DNA from: CAYXVB01 sp964467785
GTDB taxonomy: Bacteria; Bdellovibrionota; UBA1018
Direction: 5' to 3'
Assembly (NCBI GenBank): GCA_964467785.1
Contig: CAYXVB010000069.1
Span: forward strand, 1 to 18,583
Length of the DNA stretch: 18,583 nucleotides
The notes under the pieces were generated by a model. That model made no database searches. It had not been told where the DNA came from and saw only the letters and a list, made by a program, of their open reading frames with translations. Shown here in pieces: positions 1 to 6,057 of this stretch. Numbering within the stretch: the stretch's first letter is position 1; every line of letters begins with the position of its first letter. Both the position numbers and the translations under genes were made by a program.

Positions 1-23
1 CAAACGTTCGTTATGCTGCCTGA

Positions 24-524
24 TTATCCGGCTTTACCAAGGCTCCCCTTAGTAACGTCAACCCCACGAGCAGCGGCTCCTCGGTTCGTTTCAATATCCT
101 AGACGCCAATTCGGGCAATCGCCTCGGCTTCAAAGGCCCGATCACCTTTGACTCGGCGACACGCCCCGAGTTGACCTGGGTGGACCTGTCGGCCGGCAGC
201 TATTCGGTCAGCAGCACGCCCAACGAGAGCGGATCGGCCGACCTGTCGGCCCCGAACTCCGAGGGCCAGTCCACCGCCTCGTTCAGCCTCCGGAGCATGA
301 GCGGCAACTATGTGCTGCGCAAGAAGTTCGGAAACGCCGCCACCGGCATCTACACGCTCAAGGCGGTGGCCGTGCGCAACACCGGCGCCGAGCTCACCCA
401 GTATCCGCGGAAGATCGGCTTCTTCATCAACCGCCGGGGCCTATTCGGCTCGGTCAAGAAGCTCTTTCTTCTGGTCAATCCCCAGGACGACACCGACGTG
501 ATCGCCCTCAAACTCAATCAGTGA
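24..524 (+). CDS. C-terminal part of an unrecognised, probably exported protein (5' end uncertain)
   Basis: The frame is open from base 24 to the TGA at 522-524. Its only conventional start is a TTG at 171, which has no Shine-Dalgarno sequence. The translation upstream of 171 (ending FDSATRPE) is rich in Ser, Thr, Gly and Asn and runs smoothly into the rest, so the true protein very probably begins before the window. An in-frame TGA at 21-23 blocks this frame. Frame 1 reads QTFVMLPDYP over bases 1-30, and one extra G near base 30 would join it to the GFTKAPL of this frame, so a sequencing or assembly indel is plausible. The product looks like a beta-rich extracytoplasmic domain, with a basic C-terminal part (INRRGLFGSVKK). 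I recognise no family. It lies 39 bp before the next gene on the same strand and may share its transcript. Confidence 0.5.
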   Translation, partial: LSGFTKAPLSNVNPTSSGSSVRFNILDANSGNRLGFKGPITFDSATRPELTWVDLSAGSYSVSSTPNESGSADLSAPNSEGQSTASFSLRSMSGNYVLRKKFGNAATGIYTLKAVAVRNTGAELTQYPRKIGFFINRRGLFGSVKKLFLLVNPQDDTDVIALKLNQ

Positions 525-551
525 CCCGCTGTGAATAAATCGACGGACCTC

Positions 552-557
552 AAGGAG
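552..557 (+). promoter_or_regulatory. Ribosome binding site that sets the start at 564
   Basis: AAGGAG lies six bases before the ATG at 564. A GTG at 531 in the same frame has no such site. Starting at 564 also places a signal peptide exactly at the N-terminus. Confidence 0.75.
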
Positions 558-563
558 CCAACC

Positions 564-2108
564 ATGAATAAGAACATCCTCAGGAAGTACTGGAAAACTT
601 CGATCCCGGTCCTCGGCTGCGTAATCGGCTCGGCACTCGCCGTGCCGGTGTGCCGGGCCGCCGACGCCCTACCGGCCGTCCAATCCCCGGCGGGCTTCGA
701 CGAAGGAACCGAATCCTCGCTGAACGCGATCCAGATGAGCGAGATCCTCCCCTGGGCGGAGAGCTCCAAGGAAACGCTCAACGACTTACTCGAAACAACA
801 AGCTCCTTCAGCTACCGCGAAGCCAAGGAGACGATGATCCGCGGGATCCAGGACGTCGTCCTGGCCTCCGCCCCTAAGCGCACGGAGCTACTGACCCGCT
901 ACGTCCTGAACCGCGCCCTCAAGACGCACGCGCTGATCGAGCGCGAAGTCGACACGACCCAGCCCGGCGTGGTCGATCTCCAGGTCCGCTTCCTCCGGAA
1001 CTCGATCCAGATGGCGCTCAAATACTTCGTGAGCGACGTGGCCTATCTCAACGGCCGCTTCGTCGAGAAGAAGGCGGACCTCACCTCGATGCCCTATGCC
1101 GAATTCGGCCTCGACTATGCTCAGTTCCTCATGCAGCTCGACCAGAGCGTGCTCGATGCCTCGGCCCAATACGCCATCGCCATCCAGGCGCTCGGGCTCC
1201 TGGAATGGGACCTCTATCGTGACTCAGACCGCCTGCTCTACGCGCCAGTGATCTCCAAGATCGATCGATTCCTCAAGCTCGCGCCCGCCCTTGCCGGCGC
1301 CTCCGACGTGGACTCGATCCGCTGGCTTCGCAAAGTCAAAAAAGTCTATCAGGACTCCCTCAAAACTTTGATCTCGCTCCGCAAGCAGGCCGCAAGATCC
1401 GCACAACCGGGACTCGATCCCGCATCGGATTCCGGGACTTTCAACACCCGACGCAAGGACTTCAATTATGGGATGTCCATCCAGGGAGTTTCCCAATTCC
1501 CGACGATCCTAAACACTTGCCTGGGCTCGGCCAGCGACGTCGCCCGTCTCCGCTGCTACAACGTGATGCTAGACACCTTACCGCAGGATAAGGAACTTTC
1601 AACGTTCCGCGAAGCTTGCGCAAAGATGAGCAGCATCTACCATTCGACCGAGTGCGTGGGCCTGGCGATGGCCGCACTTGCCTCCGGACAGAACTATCTT
1701 TTGGCCAGCCTCGACGCTTGCTACGGCAATGGTGCGCCACACGAGGGCGCGGCGGGCTGCCTGACTGTAATCATCAAGGCGACACAGGACTATACGCTCG
1801 CCGCCTTCAACGAGGCATGCACGGCGCTGGGGAATGCAACCCTTGCGTATAACTGCCAAAGGATCGTAATCGCAGACGTGCTTATCCAGACCGAAATTCA
1901 CCAACTCGTGATTCGGGCGTGCGAGCTCATCGGCGTGTCCGCCTTTCCCACAGACGCCGGTCGTGTGTCCTGTTACCGGAGGCTGTTGCCCGAGTTCGGT
2001 AATGCTCAGCTCAATGCCATCGCACTCGGCTGTGCCGTCAAGGGAAGCTACAAAGCTGAAGCCGAATGCATTTCAGCCGCGATCGCAAGCCGCGTTCCAA
2101 GGCCTTGA
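564..2108 (+). CDS. Secreted protein with six paired-cysteine (C-x11-C) helical repeats, function unknown
   Basis: The product is 514 residues from the ATG at 564. The first ~30 residues form a Sec signal peptide: basic MNKNILRKYWK, a hydrophobic stretch, then likely cleavage around CRA-ADA. Residues ~40-290 are mostly helical, with no family I recognise. Residues 319-502 hold six tandem units. Each has two cysteines, usually 11 residues apart (12 in the third, 16 in the fifth), and 19-21 residues separate one unit from the next. The residue before the first Cys is usually Ala, and hydrophobic residues recur at fixed places. This suggests stacked helical hairpins, each closed by a disulfide, which fits an oxidising periplasmic or extracellular location. 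It follows the preceding partial gene on the same strand and converges on panD. I cannot assign a function; a binding or scaffold role is only a guess. Confidence 0.85.
   Translation: MNKNILRKYWKTSIPVLGCVIGSALAVPVCRAADALPAVQSPAGFDEGTESSLNAIQMSEILPWAESSKETLNDLLETTSSFSYREAKETMIRGIQDVVLASAPKRTELLTRYVLNRALKTHALIEREVDTTQPGVVDLQVRFLRNSIQMALKYFVSDVAYLNGRFVEKKADLTSMPYAEFGLDYAQFLMQLDQSVLDASAQYAIAIQALGLLEWDLYRDSDRLLYAPVISKIDRFLKLAPALAGASDVDSIRWLRKVKKVYQDSLKTLISLRKQAARSAQPGLDPASDSGTFNTRRKDFNYGMSIQGVSQFPTILNTCLGSASDVARLRCYNVMLDTLPQDKELSTFREACAKMSSIYHSTECVGLAMAALASGQNYLLASLDACYGNGAPHEGAAGCLTVIIKATQDYTLAAFNEACTALGNATLAYNCQRIVIADVLIQTEIHQLVIRACELIGVSAFPTDAGRVSCYRRLLPEFGNAQLNAIALGCAVKGSYKAEAECISAAIASRVPRP
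1518..2069 (+). other. Region coding six tandem Cys-pair units
   Basis: First and second cysteines of the six units are spaced 11, 11, 12, 11, 16 and 11 residues apart. The linkers from each second Cys to the next first Cys are 20, 21, 19, 21 and 19 residues. The period is about 33 residues. The units have diverged in sequence, so this is an old protein repeat and not a recent DNA tandem duplication. Confidence 0.7.
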
Positions 2109-2142
2109 GAAGCGGTTCACGTCCTGACGGAAAGAAATGGAC

Positions 2143-2514
2143 TCAGTGCCCAGACTTCGAATCGATTGACTTGATCTGATTTTTGTCGCCGAGCAGCAGG
2201 ACGCGAGGTTTATACGTGCAGGCTTCGTCGGTATTCATCTGTGCGTAGGCGACAATGATCACCTTGTCACCCGGAGTCACTAGGCGGGCGGCGGCGCCGT
2301 TGACACAGATGACGCCGCTACCCTTCGGGCCCTCGAGGGCGTAAGTGACAAAGCGATTGCCGTTATTGATGTCGTACACGTGCACCTGCTCGTGCGGCAG
2401 GATACCGGATTCGCGCAAAAGCCCGGCGTCCACAGTGATGCTTCCCTCGTACTCAAGATCTGCCTGCGTCACAGTTGCCCGGTGAATTTTGGCCTTCATC
2501 ATTGTCAGGATCAT
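2143..2514 (-). CDS. panD: Aspartate 1-decarboxylase (pyruvoyl enzyme precursor)
   Basis: This 123-residue protein matches PanD along its whole length. PanD decarboxylates L-aspartate to beta-alanine for pantothenate and CoA synthesis in the cytoplasm. The precursor cleaves itself between Gly24 and Ser25, and the Ser becomes the pyruvoyl cofactor. Here YEGS puts Gly at 24 and Ser at 25 when the start is the ATG at 2514. The N-terminus MILTMMKAK then aligns with MIRTMLQGK of the E. coli enzyme. Lys9, Arg54, Thr57, Tyr58 and Asn72 (in VNGAAA) fall at the expected active-site positions. The frame stays open upstream to 2652, and a TTG at 2547 lies just after an intergenic repeat, but the cleavage-site spacing favours 2514. 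No strong Shine-Dalgarno sequence precedes it. No other pantothenate gene is nearby. Its 3' end converges on the secreted repeat protein. Confidence 0.96.
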   Translation of the reverse strand: MILTMMKAKIHRATVTQADLEYEGSITVDAGLLRESGILPHEQVHVYDINNGNRFVTYALEGPKGSGVICVNGAAARLVTPGDKVIIVAYAQMNTDEACTYKPRVLLLGDKNQIKSIDSKSGH

Positions 2515-2550
2515 AAGCGGTGCTTCATACACCTTTTGCAATCGCAATAA

Positions 2551-2584
2551 AAGGTATCCGCTTCCTTTTTGATACGCAATGCGT
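2551..2584 (-). repeat. Intergenic repeat, copy 1
   Basis: A conserved 23-bp block (core GGTATCCGCTTCCTTTTTGA on the + strand) is followed by the palindromic tail ACGC-AAT-GCGT. The purine-rich strand points toward panD, whose start lies 36 bp further on. It pairs with copy 2 as an inverted repeat. Confidence 0.8.
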
Positions 2585-2636
2585 CGACGACGCGCCCATC
2601 TCCACTGAGCGACGTCGAGCGACAAACTCGAAACTG

Positions 2637-2669
2637 ACGCGCCGCGCATCAAAAAGGAAGCGGATACCT
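2637..2669 (+). repeat. Intergenic repeat, copy 2 (inverted to copy 1)
   Basis: It shares 22 identical bases with copy 1 in the opposite orientation, preceded by a tail reading GCGC-GGC-GCGT on the other strand. The 22-bp arms of copies 1 and 2 enclose 74 bp and could fold into a long hairpin. The copy stops just before the stop codon of the DUF155 gene. Confidence 0.8.
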
Positions 2670-2670
2670 G

Positions 2671-3798
2671 TTAATATTTTAAGATCGCCGACACGATCTC
2701 AAAGGCGATCAGGACAATCACGATGATTTCAAGGGTGTGGCCACGTCGGACGTTCACTTCGCCCTGAAGCAGCTCGGAGACCCGGGCCAGCAGGTTCAAC
2801 TTGCGGGTAACGCTGGCCTGCCAGTCACGAATGCGCAAGCGGGTGATCGCCGCTCGAAACACCACGGCAAGATAGAAGTCACCCACCACCTTGAGTGAGT
2901 TATCCACTCGCTCGATGAACTCCGAGAATTCGATGAATCGGGAGTTGGCCTCGTGAGCGAGCTGGGCAAAGCGCCAATTGCTCTTGCGCCGCGAGACAAT
3001 CGCGTCATAGAGCGAGCCGAGGCGAGTATCGAGCAGATCGTCGTAATAGCGGAATTCGAGAAGGTGCGTGAGCGCGAACTCGATGACGTCGGCGATATCG
3101 CGCTGCCCGGAGGGCTCCAGCACGACCGCGCTGTTCCAGTCGATCACGACGAGATCGTTTTCCGCGTACTGCACCGTCGTATCCAGAATCGCCGCCCGAC
3201 TCTTTTCGGCGAGCTCCTCACGGGTCTCTCCCAGGATCAGCGCCGGCACGTCCACCGCGTCCATCAGCTCGTCGCCGCGCTTGATTCCTTCGATTTCCTC
3301 GAGGAAATAAATGACATAGTCCTCGAGCAGCTCGCGCTCGGCCGGAGCCTGGAGCGCGTCATGGAGCATTTCGCGGATCTCTTTGGCGCGCTGCCGTGCG
3401 AGCGCATCGATGGCCTCGTTCGAGGCCCGATCGTCGGTCAGCAAGTCGGAAAGAACCATGAGCTTGGACCAAGGTGTCCCCTTGTCCAAAGCGAGCGAAA
3501 AGAGAATGGAAACCACGCCGTAATCCCAGATCGTGGCAAAGCCTTCGACCGGGTAGAGCATCCCACCGATAGGCACGTCGAGCGTACCCAGATTGAGACG
3601 CACCGGGGCATTGCGCATCACGAGCGCATGTCGAGGCGACCGGGCAAGTCCCAGGCGCGAGCCACCGGAGCGGGAGGAGTCGCGAGTACGTTGCTCCAGC
3701 AGCTCCGTCACCCGATGGAGATTGATCTCCTCGGCGATATCGAAAACTCGATAAATGAAGATACTACCTTTTTGAATGGCGGGTCCCGGGCTCGTCAC
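2671..3798 (-). CDS. DUF155/RMD1-family membrane-anchored protein
   Basis: The protein is 375 residues from a GTG at 3798; an in-frame TGA lies 24 bp upstream. Family features I recognise: an N-terminal strand-helix start (IFIYRVFDIAEEINL), a Trp-Asp-Tyr-Gly block in the first third (ATIWDYGVVSILF), a helical C-terminal half with HLLEFRYYDDLLD and VGDFYLA, and a basic segment followed by a single C-terminal membrane helix (residues ~354-375). In yeast the family includes RMD1 and SIF2 (Sad1-interacting factor), linked to sporulation and mitochondrial organisation. The bacterial members have no firm biochemical role that I know. I infer a cytosolic domain tethered by its tail to the inner membrane. 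It may be co-transcribed with panD across the 156-bp repeat-bearing gap, though the inverted repeat could end or attenuate that transcript. Confidence 0.85.
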   Translation of the reverse strand: MTSPGPAIQKGSIFIYRVFDIAEEINLHRVTELLEQRTRDSSRSGGSRLGLARSPRHALVMRNAPVRLNLGTLDVPIGGMLYPVEGFATIWDYGVVSILFSLALDKGTPWSKLMVLSDLLTDDRASNEAIDALARQRAKEIREMLHDALQAPAERELLEDYVIYFLEEIEGIKRGDELMDAVDVPALILGETREELAEKSRAAILDTTVQYAENDLVVIDWNSAVVLEPSGQRDIADVIEFALTHLLEFRYYDDLLDTRLGSLYDAIVSRRKSNWRFAQLAHEANSRFIEFSEFIERVDNSLKVVGDFYLAVVFRAAITRLRIRDWQASVTRKLNLLARVSELLQGEVNVRRGHTLEIIVIVLIAFEIVSAILKY

Positions 3799-3824
3799 TC
3801 CTGAAGTGTACCATAATCAGGAGT

Positions 3825-3854
3825 CGCATACATTTTTGCGAATTGACGCGTCAA
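3825..3854 (-). promoter_or_regulatory. Candidate promoter for the DUF155 gene
   Basis: On the minus strand TTGACG (3854-3849) is followed after 18 bp by TATGCG (3830-3825). The expected transcript starts about 20 bp before the GTG. The -10 match is poor (3 of 6). The -35 is one half of a perfect palindrome shared with the divergent exonuclease promoter. Confidence 0.35.
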
Positions 3855-3870
3855 AAAGCTACCGCACAAT
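3843..3870 (+). promoter_or_regulatory. Candidate promoter for the exonuclease operon, with palindromic -35
   Basis: TTGACG at 3843-3848, a 16-bp spacer and CACAAT at 3865-3870 place the start of transcription near 3877, about 18 bp before the ATG. The -35 lies inside the perfect palindrome TTGACGCGTCAA (3843-3854), which may also bind a dimeric regulator. Confidence 0.5.
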
Positions 3871-3894
3871 GGCGAACTCGATTAAGTTCGGCCC

Positions 3895-4755
3895 ATGTCC
3901 GCTTCTCTCAGCACGTTGTCTTCCGTCTCGTCTTCCGGCTCGTCTTCGGGCCCGTCTTCCGCATCACAAATCCGGAAAGTCGCCGTGCTTGACTTCGAAA
4001 CCACGTCACTCAACGCCGATGTCGGACAGATCATTGAAGGAGCGGTGGCGCTCGTCGAGATCGGCGCCGACGGCAGCTGGGGCGAGACGACGGAAACCTA
4101 TTGGAGCTTCAATGATCCAGGCGAACCAATCACGGCCGAGATCACCAAGCTCACCGGCATCACCGACGAGATGGTGCGAGGGCACAAGCTGGACTGGACC
4201 CGCTTTACCGATCTCCTCGATCGCGCGCAGCTTCTCATCGCGCACAATGCGGCATTTGACCGCTCCTGGCTCGAGCGCCACGCCGAGTACAAGGTCCCTC
4301 ATTGGGCGTGTTCGCTTCGACAAGTCGACTGGTCCGAGCTGCACGACATGCCTTGCCGCACGCTCAAGCACTTGGCTTGGGAGTCGGGATTCTTCCCCAA
4401 TGCCCATCGCGCCATCGATGATGTCGAGACCCTGGTGCGCCTGCTGCGCACCCCCAGCCGAGGCAATCCCGCGCAAACGTATGGAATGGAGCTCCTGGCC
4501 AGCGCGGGAATCCGCAAGCATCTCGTCTACGCCACCGGAGCTCCGTTCGAGACCAAGGACACGCTCAAGGCCGCCGGTTTCCGTTGGTCGCCTGAAAAGC
4601 GCGTCTGGTGGAAGCTGGCTCCCGCCTCCGAGCTCGAGCTGCTCAACCACTTTCTCTCCACGCAGGTCTACTCGGGACATCCGCGCCACACCGTGACCGA
4701 GCCAGTCGACGAGCTCGATCCCGGCTTCCGCGCGCGTTACGGACTCGGAACATGA
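3895..4755 (+). CDS. DnaQ-like DEDDh 3'-5' exonuclease with a Ser-rich N-terminus
   Basis: The 286-residue protein carries the whole DEDDh exonuclease signature of the DNA polymerase III epsilon family: Asp33 and Glu35 in LDFETT, Asp122 in HNAAFDR, and His171 with Asp176 in HRAIDD. These acidic residues bind two metal ions that cut nucleotides from 3' ends of DNA or RNA. Residues ~1-25 are almost only Ser, Gly and small residues, encoded by a 12-bp tandem repeat. After the nuclease domain (to about residue 195) a ~60-residue segment with ETKDTLKAAGFRWSPEKRVWW resembles the small Lys/Trp-rich domain appended to some DnaQ-like nucleases and other DNA enzymes. It is probably a repair or RNA-processing nuclease and not the replicative epsilon subunit, because the polymerase-binding tail is absent. 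Its stop overlaps the next gene's ATG. The ATG at 3895 is the best start, though no clear Shine-Dalgarno sequence precedes it. Confidence 0.88.
   Translation: MSASLSTLSSVSSSGSSSGPSSASQIRKVAVLDFETTSLNADVGQIIEGAVALVEIGADGSWGETTETYWSFNDPGEPITAEITKLTGITDEMVRGHKLDWTRFTDLLDRAQLLIAHNAAFDRSWLERHAEYKVPHWACSLRQVDWSELHDMPCRTLKHLAWESGFFPNAHRAIDDVETLVRLLRTPSRGNPAQTYGMELLASAGIRKHLVYATGAPFETKDTLKAAGFRWSPEKRVWWKLAPASELELLNHFLSTQVYSGHPRHTVTEPVDELDPGFRARYGLGT
3918..3965 (+). repeat. 12-bp tandem repeat, four units, inside the exonuclease N-terminus
   Basis: Four consecutive 12-bp units begin with GTCTTC (GTCTTCCGTCTC, GTCTTCCGGCTC and two variants). They encode four Ser-rich tetrapeptides: SSVS, SSGS, SSGP and SSAS. 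Gain or loss of units would keep the frame and change only the linker length. Confidence 0.75.
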
Positions 4756-5273
4756 TCGAAACGTTTGCCTCAGTGCTTCCGCGGGACGCCCGAGTGCTCG
4801 TCGCGGGCTTTGCCGATCCGGATGGGGCCGATTTGGACCACCTGCTCAGGCTGGGCCTGGACGCGAACGGCTTTGATCCGGACGAAGCCCGGGTCGCCCG
4901 CGCCGTCTCGCGCCTCGGCAACGCTCGCGCCTGGCGGGCTGAGCTGTTTTTTGCCCGATTGGAGCGCGAGTCCTGGGACGGGGCCTGGGTCAATAACACG
5001 CTCACCGCGCTCCAACCCGACGCCTGTCGACGCGCCATGGCACTCCTCTTCCAATCCTTGAAGCCCGGCGGACACCTCTGCGTCATCTTTGAGGAACCCG
5101 AAGGCGATGTCCCCTCCGGGCCTGGCGGCTACCGCTCCGACGACTTCGCTTCCCTCGTGCGCCAACACGGCTTCACGATCCTGGGCACGGGGCGCAATGC
5201 GACGGCCCCACGGCAGATGGCCCTGCTCGCGCGCCGGATCGCGACGACCCCGACTTTGAAAGGGAATGCCTGA
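4752..5273 (+). CDS. Class I SAM-dependent methyltransferase-like protein (degenerate motif I)
   Basis: The product is 173 residues. Its ATG overlaps the TGA of the exonuclease gene (ATGA), which indicates translational coupling. The fold is recognisable from RVLVAGFADPDG then NGFDPDEARV (strands 1 and 2 of the Rossmann-like domain), from SWDGAWVNNTLTALQPD (strand 4) and from SLKPGGHLCVIFEE (strand 5), the usual post-motif III region. The Gly-rich motif I that binds S-adenosylmethionine (normally GxGxG) reads AGFADPDG, and the helical N-terminal cap is missing, so activity is doubtful. The substrate is unknown. Its tight coupling to a nuclease gene and the HAD gene 42 bp further on suggests a three-gene operon, but not a clear pathway. 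Confidence 0.72.
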   Translation: MIETFASVLPRDARVLVAGFADPDGADLDHLLRLGLDANGFDPDEARVARAVSRLGNARAWRAELFFARLERESWDGAWVNNTLTALQPDACRRAMALLFQSLKPGGHLCVIFEEPEGDVPSGPGGYRSDDFASLVRQHGFTILGTGRNATAPRQMALLARRIATTPTLKGNA

Positions 5274-5315
5274 GCGAACTGGCGGCCCGCCCGTCCGCAA
5301 TGCTACACTGGGGAC

Positions 5316-6050
5316 GTGAAACTCGAACGCCCGGTACGCCACCTCCTTGTCGATCTCGACGGAACGTTACTCAATAACCGCAATGTAGCGCTTTCCTTTG
5401 ATTTCGTTAAATATGCCTTCGCCACCTTGCGCGGACGCCTCGGCTTTACCGCGACGGCGCGTGCACTGCTCGCGGTGCAGGACCAGTTCAAGAAGAACTC
5501 CAAGGATCTCACTAACGACATCCGGGCGCTTCAAGTGCTCGCGCACAGCATCGGCACGCCCGTCGAGGAGACCCGTCAGTTCGTGCGCGAGGCGCTATTG
5601 GGCTTTTTTCCCAAGCTCGAGCGCCACTTTTATCCCGCCGAGGGCGCGCGCGAGTTTCTGGAATGGGCCGCCGGCCGCTTCGGTCCCGCCTCGATGGTGC
5701 TGGCCACCAATCCGGTCTGGCCCCCCGAGGTCATTGAAATGCGGGTGCGTTGGGCGGGTCTCGATCCCGCGAGCTTCGGCATGATCACCCACGCAAAGAA
5801 CATGCACGCGTGCAAGCCCACGACGGAGTATTACGAGGAGATTCTCCAGCTTCGCGGCTGGGCGGCCGAGAATTGCCTGCTCGTGGGCAACGAACACAAG
5901 ATGGACCTGCCGGCGTCCCGCGCCGGAATCGCCGTTTTCATCGTCGACCACGGCAAGGGCCTGGCCCCGCTCCGCCTCTCCGGCGGGCGGGCTCAAGCGT
6001 TCGAAGGGACTTTCCAGGACCTACGCCGCCTGCTCGAAGGGGCTCAATGA
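5316..6050 (+). CDS. HAD-superfamily hydrolase (phosphatase-like)
   Basis: The 244-residue protein starts at a GTG preceded by GGGG. Four HAD motifs are present. Motif I is DLDGTLL, with nucleophile Asp13 and general acid Asp15. Motif II is LATNP with Thr131. Motif III is the lysine in CKPTTEYYEE (Lys167). Motif IV is VGNEHKMDL, with Asp197 completing the Mg site. A helical cap lies between motifs I and II (about residues 30-110), as in C1-type HADs such as phosphoglycolate phosphatase and haloacid dehalogenase. It probably removes phosphate from a small metabolite in the cytoplasm; the substrate cannot be told from sequence. The unusually charged motif IV (Asn-Glu-His-Lys before the Met-Asp) is worth noting. 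It converges on the next gene with only 7 bp between stops. Confidence 0.88.
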   Translation: MKLERPVRHLLVDLDGTLLNNRNVALSFDFVKYAFATLRGRLGFTATARALLAVQDQFKKNSKDLTNDIRALQVLAHSIGTPVEETRQFVREALLGFFPKLERHFYPAEGAREFLEWAAGRFGPASMVLATNPVWPPEVIEMRVRWAGLDPASFGMITHAKNMHACKPTTEYYEEILQLRGWAAENCLLVGNEHKMDLPASRAGIAVFIVDHGKGLAPLRLSGGRAQAFEGTFQDLRRLLEGAQ

Positions 6051-6057
6051 TTTTTAT

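Noticed and set aside
2515..2652. N-terminal extension of PanD
   Set aside because: It would read through a dispersed repeat and move the self-cleavage Gly-Ser far from position 24-25, where all PanD proteins have it.
2551..2669. A riboswitch in the panD leader
   Set aside because: The structure is explained by the inverted repeat pair, which also occurs as a single copy at an unrelated gene, and no known riboswitch core is visible.
2953..3804. Long open frame (283 codons) on the + strand
   Set aside because: It lies wholly antisense to the DUF155 gene, whose protein shows clear family residues. The antisense translation has no recognisable motif and reflects high-GC codon bias.
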